Assembly: GCA_038145175.1 (NCBI GenBank) | Contig: JAYQPE010000001.1 | Coordinates: 173,266 to 237,265 of the forward strand | DNA length: 64,000 nt | Source of the DNA: ATZT02 sp038145175 | GTDB taxonomy: Bacteria; Actinomycetota; Actinomycetes; S36-B12; UBA5976 | Reading direction: 5' to 3' | Part shown: positions 35,167-43,749 of the stretch, piece by piece | How positions within the stretch are numbered: position 1 is the stretch's first letter | Layout of the letters: each line of letters starts with the position of its first letter | The notes under the pieces: generated by a model | Told to the model about the DNA's origin: nothing | Database searches by the model: none | What the model saw: the letters and a program-made list of their open reading frames with translations, nothing else | Made by a program: the position numbers and the translations under genes

Positions 35167-36659
35167 TGAAGAAACTTCAGCTGCAAACAAAAATTATTGT
35201 AGGATCATTAGCAGGGCTACTTCTAGCTCTTAGTTTTGCAAATTCAAATATTTGGTTCTTAATACCACTGGTTTTTGCTCTATGGTGGGGAGTAACACAT
35301 AAGAGATCTTTAGGGGATTACTTAGCAATCTCATTTTCTTTTAGTCTTGTTTTTTGGGCCATTCATATTATATGGATTATTTCTATTGGAGTAGATGCAT
35401 ATATTTTTTTGACTTTAATTATGACATTTATATATGGCTTAAGTGGATTTTTAATGTTTTTTTTACGAAACTCATATTTACCGTTTTTAGGGTACGCATT
35501 TGTTTTCATAGCAATTGAAACTCTGACTCAATATTTTCCATTTGGGGGATTTCCTTGGGCAAAAATAGCTTATTCAAGTGTTGATTCGCCATTTGTTAAG
35601 CTTGCACCCTTTGGATCTACACAACTAGTCGCATTATCAATCTTCTTAATTGCTATTTTCATAATTCCATTTATTGGATTTTTGCTTCAAAAAGCGATTT
35701 ATCCTGCATCAATAATTGCTATTTCAGCATTTTCATTAATTATTTTTTTTAATTCAATAAATATAAATTTTCCATCAACAGGGGAGAAAAGTTTATTGAT
35801 CGTCCAAGGCAATGTTCCTAGGTCAGGTTTACTGTTTAATGAGCAGAAATTAGCAGTTTTAGAAAATCATATAAAAGTCACAGAAGAATTCTTTGCTAAT
35901 AATAAAAAAGGTGTGGCTATCGATGCAATTCTGTGGCCAGAAAATTCAATAGACGTTGATCCATATAAAAACTCTGAAGCAGCATCCTTACTGAATAACC
36001 ATCTCAAAAAGATAGACAAAATATTTATAGCAGGAGCAGTTTTATCTCAAGAAGAGAATTTAAGAAATTCAATTATAAAAATTCAAAACGATATCAATAA
36101 TAAAGATAACGAATATACAAAATTTCATTTAGTTCCTTTTGGTGAATACTTACCGTTTAGAACTCTTCTTGAGAGTAGAATTTCCAGATTTAATCTATTG
36201 AGTAGAGATTTCGTAAAAGGAAATCAAATTGTTAATTTTCAATTGGGCAAAAATTTAATTTCACCAATAGTCTGCTTTGAGGTTGCTTGGAATGATGTTC
36301 TATCCAAACAGATCTTAAATGGCGGAGAACTTATTAGCGTTCATACTAATAATGCAACCTATGCTTTCTCGGATCAAATAAATCAGCAATTCCAAATAAC
36401 AAGATTTAGAGCAATTGAAGCAGGAAGACAAACTGTTATTAGTGCTACAACAGGAATTTCAGCTCATATCAATGAGTATGGGGAAGTGTTGTGGAAATCT
36501 GATGAATTCAGACCAATGTCTCATCTAGCTAACGTTAAAATGATATCCAAAATTACTCCAGCCATAAATTACAATTATGAGATTAATTTGATTACATTTG
36601 TTTCTCTAATTGTTGCTTTAGGTCTAGCGATAATTAGGAGTAGAATAAAAACATTATGA
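35166..36659 (+). CDS. lnt: Lnt, apolipoprotein N-acyltransferase
   Basis: A 497-residue membrane acyltransferase with about six N-terminal helices, a nitrilase-like extracytoplasmic domain (about residues 210-460) and a final helix. The catalytic Glu is in ILWPENSID, the Lys region is in the loop before LVPFGEYLPF, and the Cys is in SPIVCFEVAW. It adds the third acyl chain to lipoproteins. It overlaps the mannose synthase gene by 4 bp (ATGA); in Mycobacterium tuberculosis these two activities are fused in one protein. Confidence 0.94.
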   Translation: MKKLQLQTKIIVGSLAGLLLALSFANSNIWFLIPLVFALWWGVTHKRSLGDYLAISFSFSLVFWAIHIIWIISIGVDAYIFLTLIMTFIYGLSGFLMFFLRNSYLPFLGYAFVFIAIETLTQYFPFGGFPWAKIAYSSVDSPFVKLAPFGSTQLVALSIFLIAIFIIPFIGFLLQKAIYPASIIAISAFSLIIFFNSININFPSTGEKSLLIVQGNVPRSGLLFNEQKLAVLENHIKVTEEFFANNKKGVAIDAILWPENSIDVDPYKNSEAASLLNNHLKKIDKIFIAGAVLSQEENLRNSIIKIQNDINNKDNEYTKFHLVPFGEYLPFRTLLESRISRFNLLSRDFVKGNQIVNFQLGKNLISPIVCFEVAWNDVLSKQILNGGELISVHTNNATYAFSDQINQQFQITRFRAIEAGRQTVISATTGISAHINEYGEVLWKSDEFRPMSHLANVKMISKITPAINYNYEINLITFVSLIVALGLAIIRSRIKTL

Positions 36660-37363
36660 AAATAAGGATTTTGGTTCCCACATTTAATGAATTGCACACA
36701 TTGCCATCAATATTGCACAGAATATTTCAAGAAAGTGTCGATTTTTATGTCTTAGTTATAGATGATAATTCTCCTGATGGAACAGGACGTCTTGCAGAAC
36801 AATTAAAAAGCCAATATAGAAATTTGGATGTATTACATCGAACTCACAAAAATGGTCTTGGCGCAGCTTATAGTGAAGGTTTTCAAAAATCGATCGATGA
36901 TTTTGATGTTTTAGTTGAAATGGATGCAGATGGTTCTCATGATCCAAGAGATTTACACCAAATATTAGAAAAAATTAAGGATTATGACTGTGTGCTTGGT
37001 TCAAGATGGGTTCCTGGTGGAAAAGTGATTAATTGGCCCAAGGGTCGTCAAATACTGTCACAAGGCGGAAATATCTATGCTCGAATTATGTTGGGATTTA
37101 AAATCGGGGATTCAACAGGAGGTTTTAGAGCATATAGAAGCTCTGCTTTGAAACAAATCGATCTAACGGAAATAGATTCCCAAGGTTACTGTTTCCAAGT
37201 TGATATGGTCCGAAGATTACTAGAGAAGAATTTAACCATTGCTGAAGTTCCTATAACCTTCACAGAACGAACCATAGGTAGCTCAAAGATGAGTAAGAAT
37301 ATAGTTATCGAGGCTTTTCTTCGCATCGGTTTGTGGGGAGTAAAAAGACTACTCAAGCGATAA
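36656..37363 (+). CDS. Ppm1-type polyprenol monophosphomannose synthase
   Basis: A 235-residue GT2 glycosyltransferase of the DPM1 type that transfers mannose from GDP-mannose to polyprenyl phosphate, the donor for extracellular mannosylation. Motifs are VPTFNELHTL, DDNSPDGTG and DADGSHDP, with QGYCFQVDM and the RTIGSSKMSK tail typical of DPM1. It is soluble, without membrane anchor helices. The neighbouring lnt suggests joint lipoprotein mannosylation and acylation. It is the last gene of the operon. Confidence 0.94.
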   Translation: MKIRILVPTFNELHTLPSILHRIFQESVDFYVLVIDDNSPDGTGRLAEQLKSQYRNLDVLHRTHKNGLGAAYSEGFQKSIDDFDVLVEMDADGSHDPRDLHQILEKIKDYDCVLGSRWVPGGKVINWPKGRQILSQGGNIYARIMLGFKIGDSTGGFRAYRSSALKQIDLTEIDSQGYCFQVDMVRRLLEKNLTIAEVPITFTERTIGSSKMSKNIVIEAFLRIGLWGVKRLLKR

Positions 37364-37423
37364 TGACCGATAATGTATGTTATGTAAAGTAACAACTCTA
37401 TTTAAATTACTTAGACAGCCCCA

Positions 37424-40255
37424 CTACTGGGCGTTCGCGAATTCCCTTGGTGAAGGACATGAACAAATTAGATTTCGATCTCCATATGCGCCATCAATCC
37501 GATTAACTGGTGGCCAGTATTTCTTGCCTCGAAGTCCAGAGACTGGAAAAACTGCCTTTTCACGTGAATATTGTCTATTCCACTCACCTGTTAATTCTTC
37601 AGCAGTATGTGGAGCATGACGTAACGCTGAATCTTCGACTTTGTATTCACCATTTGCAATTTCGTCTATTTCAGCTTTGATGTTTAACATTGCTTCAACA
37701 AATCGGTCTAGTTCTATCAAATCTTCACTTTCAGTTGGTTCGATCATTAAAGTTCCTGCAACTGGAAATGACATAGTTGGGGCATGAAAACCATAATCCA
37801 TTAATCTTTTTGCAATATCATCAACGGTTACACCAGTGTCTTTAGTGATTTCTCTAATATCCAAAATGCATTCATGTGCGATTGTTTCATTTTTTCCTGT
37901 GTAAAGAATTGGAAATGCTTTAGATAATTTATGAGCTAAATAATTTGCAGACAAAATAGCACTTGAAGTTGCATCAAATAAACCCTTAGCACCCATCATT
38001 CTTATATACATCCAAGAAATTGGAAGAATTCCTGCAGAACCATATGGGGCACCACTTATTGGTCCAACAATATTTTCTTTAGGCCCACAAATATCATTTA
38101 AAGGATGTGTTGGTAAAAATGGTGCTAAATGTGATCTAACGGCTACTGGACCAACTCCTGGTCCTCCTCCACCGTGAGGAATGCAAAATGTTTTATGAAG
38201 ATTTAAATGTGACACATCTGCACCAAATTTGCCAGGTTTGGCAACAGCAACTAGTGCATTCAAATTTGCACCATCTACATAAACTTGTCCACCAGCATCA
38301 TGAACCATTTCGCATAATTTAGTAATGCCCTCTTCAAAAACACCATGTGTTGAAGGATAAGTAACCATTACAGCAGCAAGATTATCTTTATTTGCATTAA
38401 TTTTATTTTCTAAGTCAATCAAATCAACATCACCAGTGTCTGTGCATTCCACAACTTCGACTTGCATTCCCGCCATTACTGCACTTGCTGCATTTGTACC
38501 ATGTGCACTAGAAGGTATAAGACAAATATTTCTATGGCCCTGTCCCCTTTTTTCTTGGTAAGCACGAATTGCGAGTAATCCGGCAAATTCGCCTTGGGAT
38601 CCAGCATTTGGTTGCAAACTAATGGCGTCATATCCAGTTATTTCACATAACCATTCTTGTAGTTGATTGATTATTTTTTGCCAACCTATGGATTGATCAA
38701 TTGGAGCAAATGGATGAATCCCAGCTAACTCTGGCCAAGTAATTGGCTCCATTTCACTTGCCGCGTTTAATTTCATGGTGCAAGAGCCAAGTGGAATCAT
38801 TGATCTATCTAGTGCTACATCTTTATCGCTTAATGATCTAAGCCATCTTAATAGTGCTGTTTCGTTGTGATACCTGTTGAAATGAACATGTGTTAAATAT
38901 TTGCTAGTTCTCGTGGAAATTTCATTATTATTTGTATCATTTATTAATTTAGTATTGAAACTTTTAGCTATTTTTTCCATTACAAGATTATTTGTCGTTT
39001 CATCAATTGAAATTGATACTTCTGTGTGACTGATTTTTCTGATGTTTAATTTGTTTTCTAAAAATTTAACAATTAAATCATCTGCGTTAGATGTTTGGAT
39101 TAAAACAGTGTCAACAAAGTTTTTATGGACAACATTGTTTCCAGCATTTTGTGCCATTTTTGCAACGTTTAAAGCCTGATTATGAATTCTTTCAGCGATT
39201 GCTCTCAATCCACTCGGACCATGATACGCAGCATAAGTTGCAGAAATTACTGCTAATAAAACTTGGGCAGTACAAATATTGCTTGTTGCTTTACCTCTTC
39301 TGATATGTTGCTCTCTTGTTTGAAGTGCTAAACGATATGCAGCTCTTCCAGTTGAATCAACACTTACACCAACTAATCTTCCGGGCAGAGATCTTGATAA
39401 TTCTTCTGACACAGACATAAATCCTGCATGTGGTCCACCAAATCCAAGTGGCACTCCAAATCTTTGAGCACTTCCTACAACTATTTCTGCACCGAAACTT
39501 GTTGGTTCTTTTATTAGAGTTAATGCAAGTAAATCTGTCGTTGCAATTACAACAATTCCATTATCTTTGCATTTATTTCCGAATATTTCTAAATCTTTTA
39601 TATTTCCAGAACTAGATGGATAAGAAATTAAAACACCAAAAGCGTTTTCAATAATATTTTCTTCTTTTATATCAATTAATTTAACTTCAATTCCAATAGG
39701 TAAAGCGCGGTTTCTAATTACTTCAATAGTTTGAGGATGTGTATCTTTGTCAACCAAAAATATATTTGAATCATTGTTGGAACTTCTTTGAGCAAGTCGC
39801 ATTGCTTCTGCAGCGGCTGTTGGTTCATCTAATAAAGAGGCGTTAGCAACAGGTAATCCAGTTAAATCTTCAATCATTGTTTGGAACAAAATTAATGCTT
39901 CCAAGCGTCCTTGAGATATTTCAGGTTGGTAAGGCGTATAAGCGGTGTACCAGGATGGATTTTCCAAAATATTTCTTCTGATAACCGCAGGTGTTAAACA
40001 GTTGTAATATCCAAGGCCAATAAGGCTTGTGTTGGTCACGTTTTCTGCAGCTAAGTCTTTTAATTCTTTTTGGGCTAAATCTTCGCTTAGTGCTTGAGGT
40101 AGATTGAGTGAATCTCGAAATCGAATGGCTCCTGGAATAGTTTTATCTAGAAGTTCATCAAGCGAGGTCATGCCTAGTTCTTTTAACATTAGATCTTGTT
40201 GCACATGATTTGGTCCGATATGACGATCTTGGAAAATGAACTCACTTTTGGACAT
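37424..40255 (-). CDS. gcvP: GcvP, glycine dehydrogenase (decarboxylating), single-chain
   Basis: The P-protein of the glycine cleavage system, 943 residues, with the N- and C-terminal halves fused in one chain. The PLP lysine is Lys688 in NLHKTFCIPHGGGGPG. It releases CO2 from glycine and passes the aminomethyl group to GcvH (42655-43041). gcvT and lpd are not in the window. Its ATG has a leaderless-type promoter; no glycine riboswitch fits in the 64-bp gap upstream. Confidence 0.97.
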   Translation of the reverse strand: MSKSEFIFQDRHIGPNHVQQDLMLKELGMTSLDELLDKTIPGAIRFRDSLNLPQALSEDLAQKELKDLAAENVTNTSLIGLGYYNCLTPAVIRRNILENPSWYTAYTPYQPEISQGRLEALILFQTMIEDLTGLPVANASLLDEPTAAAEAMRLAQRSSNNDSNIFLVDKDTHPQTIEVIRNRALPIGIEVKLIDIKEENIIENAFGVLISYPSSSGNIKDLEIFGNKCKDNGIVVIATTDLLALTLIKEPTSFGAEIVVGSAQRFGVPLGFGGPHAGFMSVSEELSRSLPGRLVGVSVDSTGRAAYRLALQTREQHIRRGKATSNICTAQVLLAVISATYAAYHGPSGLRAIAERIHNQALNVAKMAQNAGNNVVHKNFVDTVLIQTSNADDLIVKFLENKLNIRKISHTEVSISIDETTNNLVMEKIAKSFNTKLINDTNNNEISTRTSKYLTHVHFNRYHNETALLRWLRSLSDKDVALDRSMIPLGSCTMKLNAASEMEPITWPELAGIHPFAPIDQSIGWQKIINQLQEWLCEITGYDAISLQPNAGSQGEFAGLLAIRAYQEKRGQGHRNICLIPSSAHGTNAASAVMAGMQVEVVECTDTGDVDLIDLENKINANKDNLAAVMVTYPSTHGVFEEGITKLCEMVHDAGGQVYVDGANLNALVAVAKPGKFGADVSHLNLHKTFCIPHGGGGPGVGPVAVRSHLAPFLPTHPLNDICGPKENIVGPISGAPYGSAGILPISWMYIRMMGAKGLFDATSSAILSANYLAHKLSKAFPILYTGKNETIAHECILDIREITKDTGVTVDDIAKRLMDYGFHAPTMSFPVAGTLMIEPTESEDLIELDRFVEAMLNIKAEIDEIANGEYKVEDSALRHAPHTAEELTGEWNRQYSREKAVFPVSGLRGKKYWPPVNRIDGAYGDRNLICSCPSPREFANAQ

Positions 40256-40268
40256 GCTTATAAGACTA
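40253..40268 (-). promoter_or_regulatory. Predicted leaderless promoter of gcvP
   Basis: On the minus strand TAGTCT (40263-40268) ends 7 nt before the gcvP ATG at 40255. There is no ribosome binding site. Confidence 0.45.
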
Positions 40269-40319
40269 CCTATTCTGTTTCGGATAATTAGTTAATCTAA
40301 TCCTACTTAAACGTAGAAT

Positions 40320-40880
40320 TTAGGCAATTGCGTTCTTTGAGGCTCTTCTTTGGGCCAATTCGTCCATAAGATTGTCGTTTAGGACTAAATTGCCATCAGC
40401 AGTTTCAGCTGGAAATTGAGCTAAACTTCCTTCTACTTCTTTCCAAACACTTCCAATGGCGATTCCAAATACACCCTGGCCACCTTTAACTAAATCAATA
40501 ACTTCATCATCTGAAGTGCATTCGTAAACAGATGCCCCATCACTGATTAAAGTTAGATTAGATAAATTCTCGGCACCTCTACTTCTAATTAAGTCAACCG
40601 CGTTTCGTATATTTTGAAGTGAAACACCTGTGTCAAGTAATCTCTTAATTACTTTAAGTACTAAAACATCGGTAAATGAATAAAGTCTTTGTGAGCCAGA
40701 ACCTTGAGCTGATCTAATAGTTGGTTCAATCAACCCAGTTCTAGCCCAGTAATCCAATTGTCGATAACTTATGCCAGCTGCAGAACATGCAATTGTGCCA
40801 CGATAGCCAAGACCATCGGGAATTCTTTTTAAATCTTTAGTTTCAAACAGGGATTGTTGTTTAGCGACATTTTCAGTCAT
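40320..40880 (-). CDS. MerR-family regulator (Rv1830-like)
   Basis: A regulator of about 186 residues with an N-terminal MerR winged helix: GYRGTIACSAAGISYRQL, then DYWARTGLIEPT and a SQRLYSFTDVLVLKVIKRLLDTGVSL stretch. The C-terminal part has no metal-binding cysteines. It matches the second MerR gene of the actinobacterial gcvH-garA-merR-DUF151-merR-gcvP cluster. In M. tuberculosis Rv1830 is linked to growth and division control; transfer of that role is inference. I prefer the ATG at 40880 (GAGG just upstream) to 40889. Confidence 0.9.
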   Translation of the reverse strand: MTENVAKQQSLFETKDLKRIPDGLGYRGTIACSAAGISYRQLDYWARTGLIEPTIRSAQGSGSQRLYSFTDVLVLKVIKRLLDTGVSLQNIRNAVDLIRSRGAENLSNLTLISDGASVYECTSDDEVIDLVKGGQGVFGIAIGSVWKEVEGSLAQFPAETADGNLVLNDNLMDELAQRRASKNAIA

Positions 40881-40911
40881 GTGCCTCATCCCCTAAGTAC
40901 CTGTTACAAGA

Positions 40912-40928
40912 GTAAACCAAAGGTAAAC
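40912..40928. promoter_or_regulatory. Direct repeat upstream of the second merR gene
   Basis: GTAAAC occurs at 40912-40917 and again at 40923-40928, 11 bp apart, about one helical turn. It lies 32-48 bp before the regulator's start codon and could be an operator. No clear promoter hexamers were placed around it. Confidence 0.3.
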
Positions 40929-40994
40929 ATTTTTAACACATTGAGACTTCAAACACGCCGTAACTCTATAGTAAAACTTTAGGGTTAGGTTTGC

Positions 40995-41471
40995 TCAGGA
41001 TTTGAAGTCCTCAGGATTTACCTCATCCAAAAATTGTCTGAATTTGTCTAATTCATCTTGTTCATCAACTGGAATTTCTATTCCTGCCGAATTTAAGACC
41101 TCTACTGAGACAAGAATTGGTGCCTCTACCCTTAACGCTAGAGCGATTGAATCTGATGGTCTGGCGGAGATGGTTACACCATTATCGAAAATGATCTCTG
41201 AGTAAAAAATTCCATCTTTTAATGAGATGATTTTTACTTCTTTGATTTGATGCCCAAAATTCTTAATGACTTCTAAAAGTAGGTCGTGGGTAAGTGGTCT
41301 AGCTGGGATAACACCTTGTTGAGCAAAAGCTATAGAAGTTGCCTCCACTGCCCCAATCCATATCGGTAAATATTTTTGTCCTGGCTCATCTTGAAGTAAA
41401 ATTATGGGCTGATTGGAGGGCATTTCAACTCTTACCCCAACTACTGAAACTTTCACAAACTCTTGTTCCAT
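40995..41471 (-). CDS. Bifunctional nuclease family protein (DUF151)
   Basis: A 158-residue DUF151 protein with VSVVGVRVEMPSNQP, LPIWIGAVEATSIA and a RPLTHDLLLEVI segment. Plant and bacterial relatives have been reported as bifunctional DNase/RNase, but the role in Actinomycetes is unclear. It lies 3 bp after ftsR and before the second merR gene, the same order as Rv1827-Rv1830. The C-terminal tail is acidic. Confidence 0.92.
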   Translation of the reverse strand: MEQEFVKVSVVGVRVEMPSNQPIILLQDEPGQKYLPIWIGAVEATSIAFAQQGVIPARPLTHDLLLEVIKNFGHQIKEVKIISLKDGIFYSEIIFDNGVTISARPSDSIALALRVEAPILVSVEVLNSAGIEIPVDEQDELDKFRQFLDEVNPEDFKS

Positions 41472-41474
41472 GTT

Positions 41475-42194
41475 TTAGATGATTTCACTTTCTAAATCAT
41501 GATGAACCAATATGGAGTGCAACTGATTAGTTAAATTGGCAATTTCCTTCATCATCTCTTGAGCTTGTTCACTTGCATCAGGTCGCTTTGATCGAGCAAG
41601 GGGTGAAACTATTTGCTTTATTAAAGAGACTTCCCTATCGGTGCTCGACTTTAGAATCTTTAAATGTCTTGGTTCTATTCCAAATTCTGATAAAGCGGCT
41701 ATAACTCTTGCTGTTCTTAAGGCGTATTCATCAAAATGTCTATTATCGGCAAGTACTTGAATAAGGCCAAAATCTTGAGCATCTTTCAGAAACTTCTCGC
41801 TAATTCCAGTATTAGCAATTATTTCTTCCCGGGTTACTCGAATGTTTGATTTTGTTACTGAGTTTTCATTAAAGTTTAAAACATTACTTGGAACTTTAGG
41901 TTTATCAATGGTTTCATTTGGGACTTTTAAACCTCTATCCATAGCTTCTATATGTTGCTTAATAACTCTTAATGGCAAATAATGGTCTCTTTGCATTCGA
42001 AGAATATACTCAAGTTTTTGAACATCAGATTGAGAAAATTTACGATATCCACTTTTAGTTCTAGCAGGAATGATTAAACCTTCAGCTTCTAGAAAACGAA
42101 TTTTTGATATTGATATGTCGTTAAATTCGGCTCTGACTTGATTAAGCACCTCACCTATTGTGAATAAATTGTCAGACTTTTTAGCTAATACCAT
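41475..42194 (-). CDS. ftsR: FtsR-like MerR-family regulator
   Basis: A 239-residue MerR-type regulator. The N-terminal winged helix contains FTIGEVLNQVRAEF, ISKIRFLEAEGLI and GYRKFSQSDVQKLEYILRMQ. A second helical domain follows with EEIIANTGISEKFL. It is orthologous by position and domain plan to FtsR of Corynebacterium (Cg1631) and Rv1828, where FtsR activates ftsZ. It starts directly after the garA stop, so it is cotranscribed with garA. Confidence 0.9.
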   Translation of the reverse strand: MVLAKKSDNLFTIGEVLNQVRAEFNDISISKIRFLEAEGLIIPARTKSGYRKFSQSDVQKLEYILRMQRDHYLPLRVIKQHIEAMDRGLKVPNETIDKPKVPSNVLNFNENSVTKSNIRVTREEIIANTGISEKFLKDAQDFGLIQVLADNRHFDEYALRTARVIAALSEFGIEPRHLKILKSSTDREVSLIKQIVSPLARSKRPDASEQAQEMMKEIANLTNQLHSILVHHDLESEII

Positions 42195-42593
42195 TTAAAT
42201 TTTTTGACCTGGAAGCAAGAATGTAAATCGATATTTTCCTATTTGAATATCATCACCAGCTGTTAATTTAGTCTTATCTACTCTAATAAAATTTACATAA
42301 ATCCCGTTTAGACTATTTTCGTCATTTATATACCAGGCGTTATTTTCTTTTGTGATTACAGCATGTTTTCTTGAGACTGTGACATCATCTAAAACAATAT
42401 TTGCATCATCACTTCTGCCTAAAGTTACGCTGTTTCCAGAAATTATAAAACGCTGATTTTTTTGAACTCCAGATCTAACTAGCAAAGCAGCACTATTAGC
42501 TTCAAGACCGCTTAAGTGACCATCTTCAATAGAAGACAGTGGACTGGTATCTAATGATACGACCGGAATTGCACCTGTGTTATCCATATTCAT
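42195..42593 (-). CDS. garA: GarA/OdhI-like FHA-domain protein
   Basis: A 132-residue FHA protein. The FHA phosphothreonine-binding residues are intact: GRSDDANIVLDD, VSRKHAVI and the NSLNGIYVN loop. Homologues (GarA, OdhI) bind and inhibit 2-oxoglutarate dehydrogenase and are switched off by phosphorylation at an N-terminal ETTS motif. That motif is not visible here: the N-terminal 40 residues carry only VSLDTSPLSS. The start is ATG at 42593, 7 nt after GGAGG. First gene of garA-ftsR-DUF151. Confidence 0.93.
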   Translation of the reverse strand: MNMDNTGAIPVVSLDTSPLSSIEDGHLSGLEANSAALLVRSGVQKNQRFIISGNSVTLGRSDDANIVLDDVTVSRKHAVITKENNAWYINDENSLNGIYVNFIRVDKTKLTAGDDIQIGKYRFTFLLPGQKI

Positions 42594-42610
42594 TGCGATA
42601 CCTCCACCTC

Positions 42611-42639
42611 TTAATCTAGGTGAAGACTACAAAAGGGTC
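42611..42639 (-). promoter_or_regulatory. Strong sigma-70-type promoter of garA-ftsR
   Basis: On the minus strand TTGACC (42634-42639), a 17-nt spacer and TAGATT (42611-42616) form the best consensus promoter in the window. The predicted transcript starts near 42604, just upstream of the garA ribosome binding site. Confidence 0.7.
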
Positions 42640-42650
42640 AACCTCAGGTT
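42636..42650. promoter_or_regulatory. Palindrome overlapping the garA -35 element (candidate operator)
   Basis: TCAACCT-C-AGGTTGA, perfect 7-bp arms around one central base, overlaps the -35 hexamer. A regulator bound here would affect garA-ftsR transcription. MerR proteins bind such dyads, so FtsR autoregulation is possible, but the binder is unknown. Confidence 0.45.
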
Positions 42651-42654
42651 GAGA

Positions 42655-43041
42655 TTATTGGTTCTCAGTGATCTTTAAATAAGATGCTGCATCCATCAAA
42701 GCAGTTAAAGAATTTTGATCAACATCACTAACTTTCACCATCCACCCATTTCCATACGGATCTGAATTTATTGTTTCAGGAGCATTATTTAAAACTGAAT
42801 TTATTTCTTTCACAGTTCCAGTCACAGGAGAATATATGTCACTCACCGATTTTGTTGATTCAACTTCACCACATGTTTGACCCGCAGTAATTTTAGCTCC
42901 AACTTTTGGAAGACTGGCAAATACAACATCGCCCAGGGCAGATTGCGCAAAATCAGTTATACCAAAAGTTATCGTTCCGTCGGAATCTTGGCGAACCCAC
43001 TCGTGTTCTTTGGTGTATTTAAGTTCATTTGGAGTATTCAT
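42655..43041 (-). CDS. gcvH: GcvH, lipoyl carrier of glycine cleavage
   Basis: The 128-residue H-protein. The lipoylated residue is Lys64 in VESTKSVSDIYSP. The N-terminal YTKEHEWVR and FGITDFAQSALGDVV segments are typical. It accepts the aminomethyl group from GcvP. The start is preceded by GAGAGG. It lies 15 bp downstream of a DUF881 gene. Confidence 0.97.
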   Translation of the reverse strand: MNTPNELKYTKEHEWVRQDSDGTITFGITDFAQSALGDVVFASLPKVGAKITAGQTCGEVESTKSVSDIYSPVTGTVKEINSVLNNAPETINSDPYGNGWMVKVSDVDQNSLTALMDAASYLKITENQ

Positions 43042-43056
43042 TTGACCTCTCTGTAT

Positions 43057-43749
43057 TTAAGAAACATCATATTGGGGCATTTCTAAGGTGACAACCGAGT
43101 CTATATTTACGTTAGTGGATCTGTTAACAACAACTACCCCATCAGCAGTTTGGATAGTTTCTACAATTCCACCAGGAATTTTAAGCGCTGTTTCAAGTGT
43201 TGCAGGATCTCCTAACACGTTCACGACATATGGGGAACGTATTGTTTTTTGAGAAATCTTGATTCCATCAGGGGCGTCAAGAAAGTAAGTATTACTAACT
43301 ACCCTGTTTCCATTAATTTCGATTGCTACAGCGCCAGCATCTCTTAATTCCTGCACCATATCTAAAAGCGTAAATGCACTTACTGAATAGAGATCTCCTG
43401 TTATGCGAATCTGTAAACCAGATCCACTGACTGGAGCACCTCCTGATAAAACGATTAATTGATCCAATCTTCTTTGAGCTGCTTCACGTGCCTGTTCACT
43501 GGAACCGTTCTGTAGAGATTCCAAAACTTGTCTTTGCTTAACTAATTCTTGCTCTAAATTATCTGTTTGCTTAACTAAATCATCAAGTATTAAAACTAAT
43601 TCATCTTCCCGGGCAGAAGTAAGAACTTGTGGCTCATCATTTTGTCTGATTGACCAAGTAATTAAAAGACCTAGAAAAACTGTAAGAAATACTAAGTAAT
43701 ACTTTTGATTATCACTTCTTTTCTTTACTTTAGATTTTCTTTTTGCCAT
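43057..43749 (-). CDS. DUF881 family membrane-anchored protein (short)
   Basis: A 230-residue protein with a basic N-terminus, one membrane helix (about residues 17-34), a coiled-coil stretch (about 45-95) and the extracytoplasmic DUF881 domain containing AGAVAIEINGNRVV. Function unknown. It overlaps sbp by one base. The DUF881-sbp-DUF881 trio after pgsA is a conserved actinobacterial unit thought to act at the cell envelope. Confidence 0.9.
   Translation of the reverse strand: MAKRKSKVKKRSDNQKYYLVFLTVFLGLLITWSIRQNDEPQVLTSAREDELVLILDDLVKQTDNLEQELVKQRQVLESLQNGSSEQAREAAQRRLDQLIVLSGGAPVSGSGLQIRITGDLYSVSAFTLLDMVQELRDAGAVAIEINGNRVVSNTYFLDAPDGIKISQKTIRSPYVVNVLGDPATLETALKIPGGIVETIQTADGVVVVNRSTNVNIDSVVTLEMPQYDVS

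Noticed and set aside
37377..37619. An 80-codon plus-strand frame at the gcvP end
   Set aside because: It is antisense to the conserved C-terminus of gcvP and has no binding site or family resemblance.
40256..40319. Glycine riboswitch before gcvP
   Set aside because: The gap is only 64 bp, shows no aptamer-like core, and the promoter appears leaderless.
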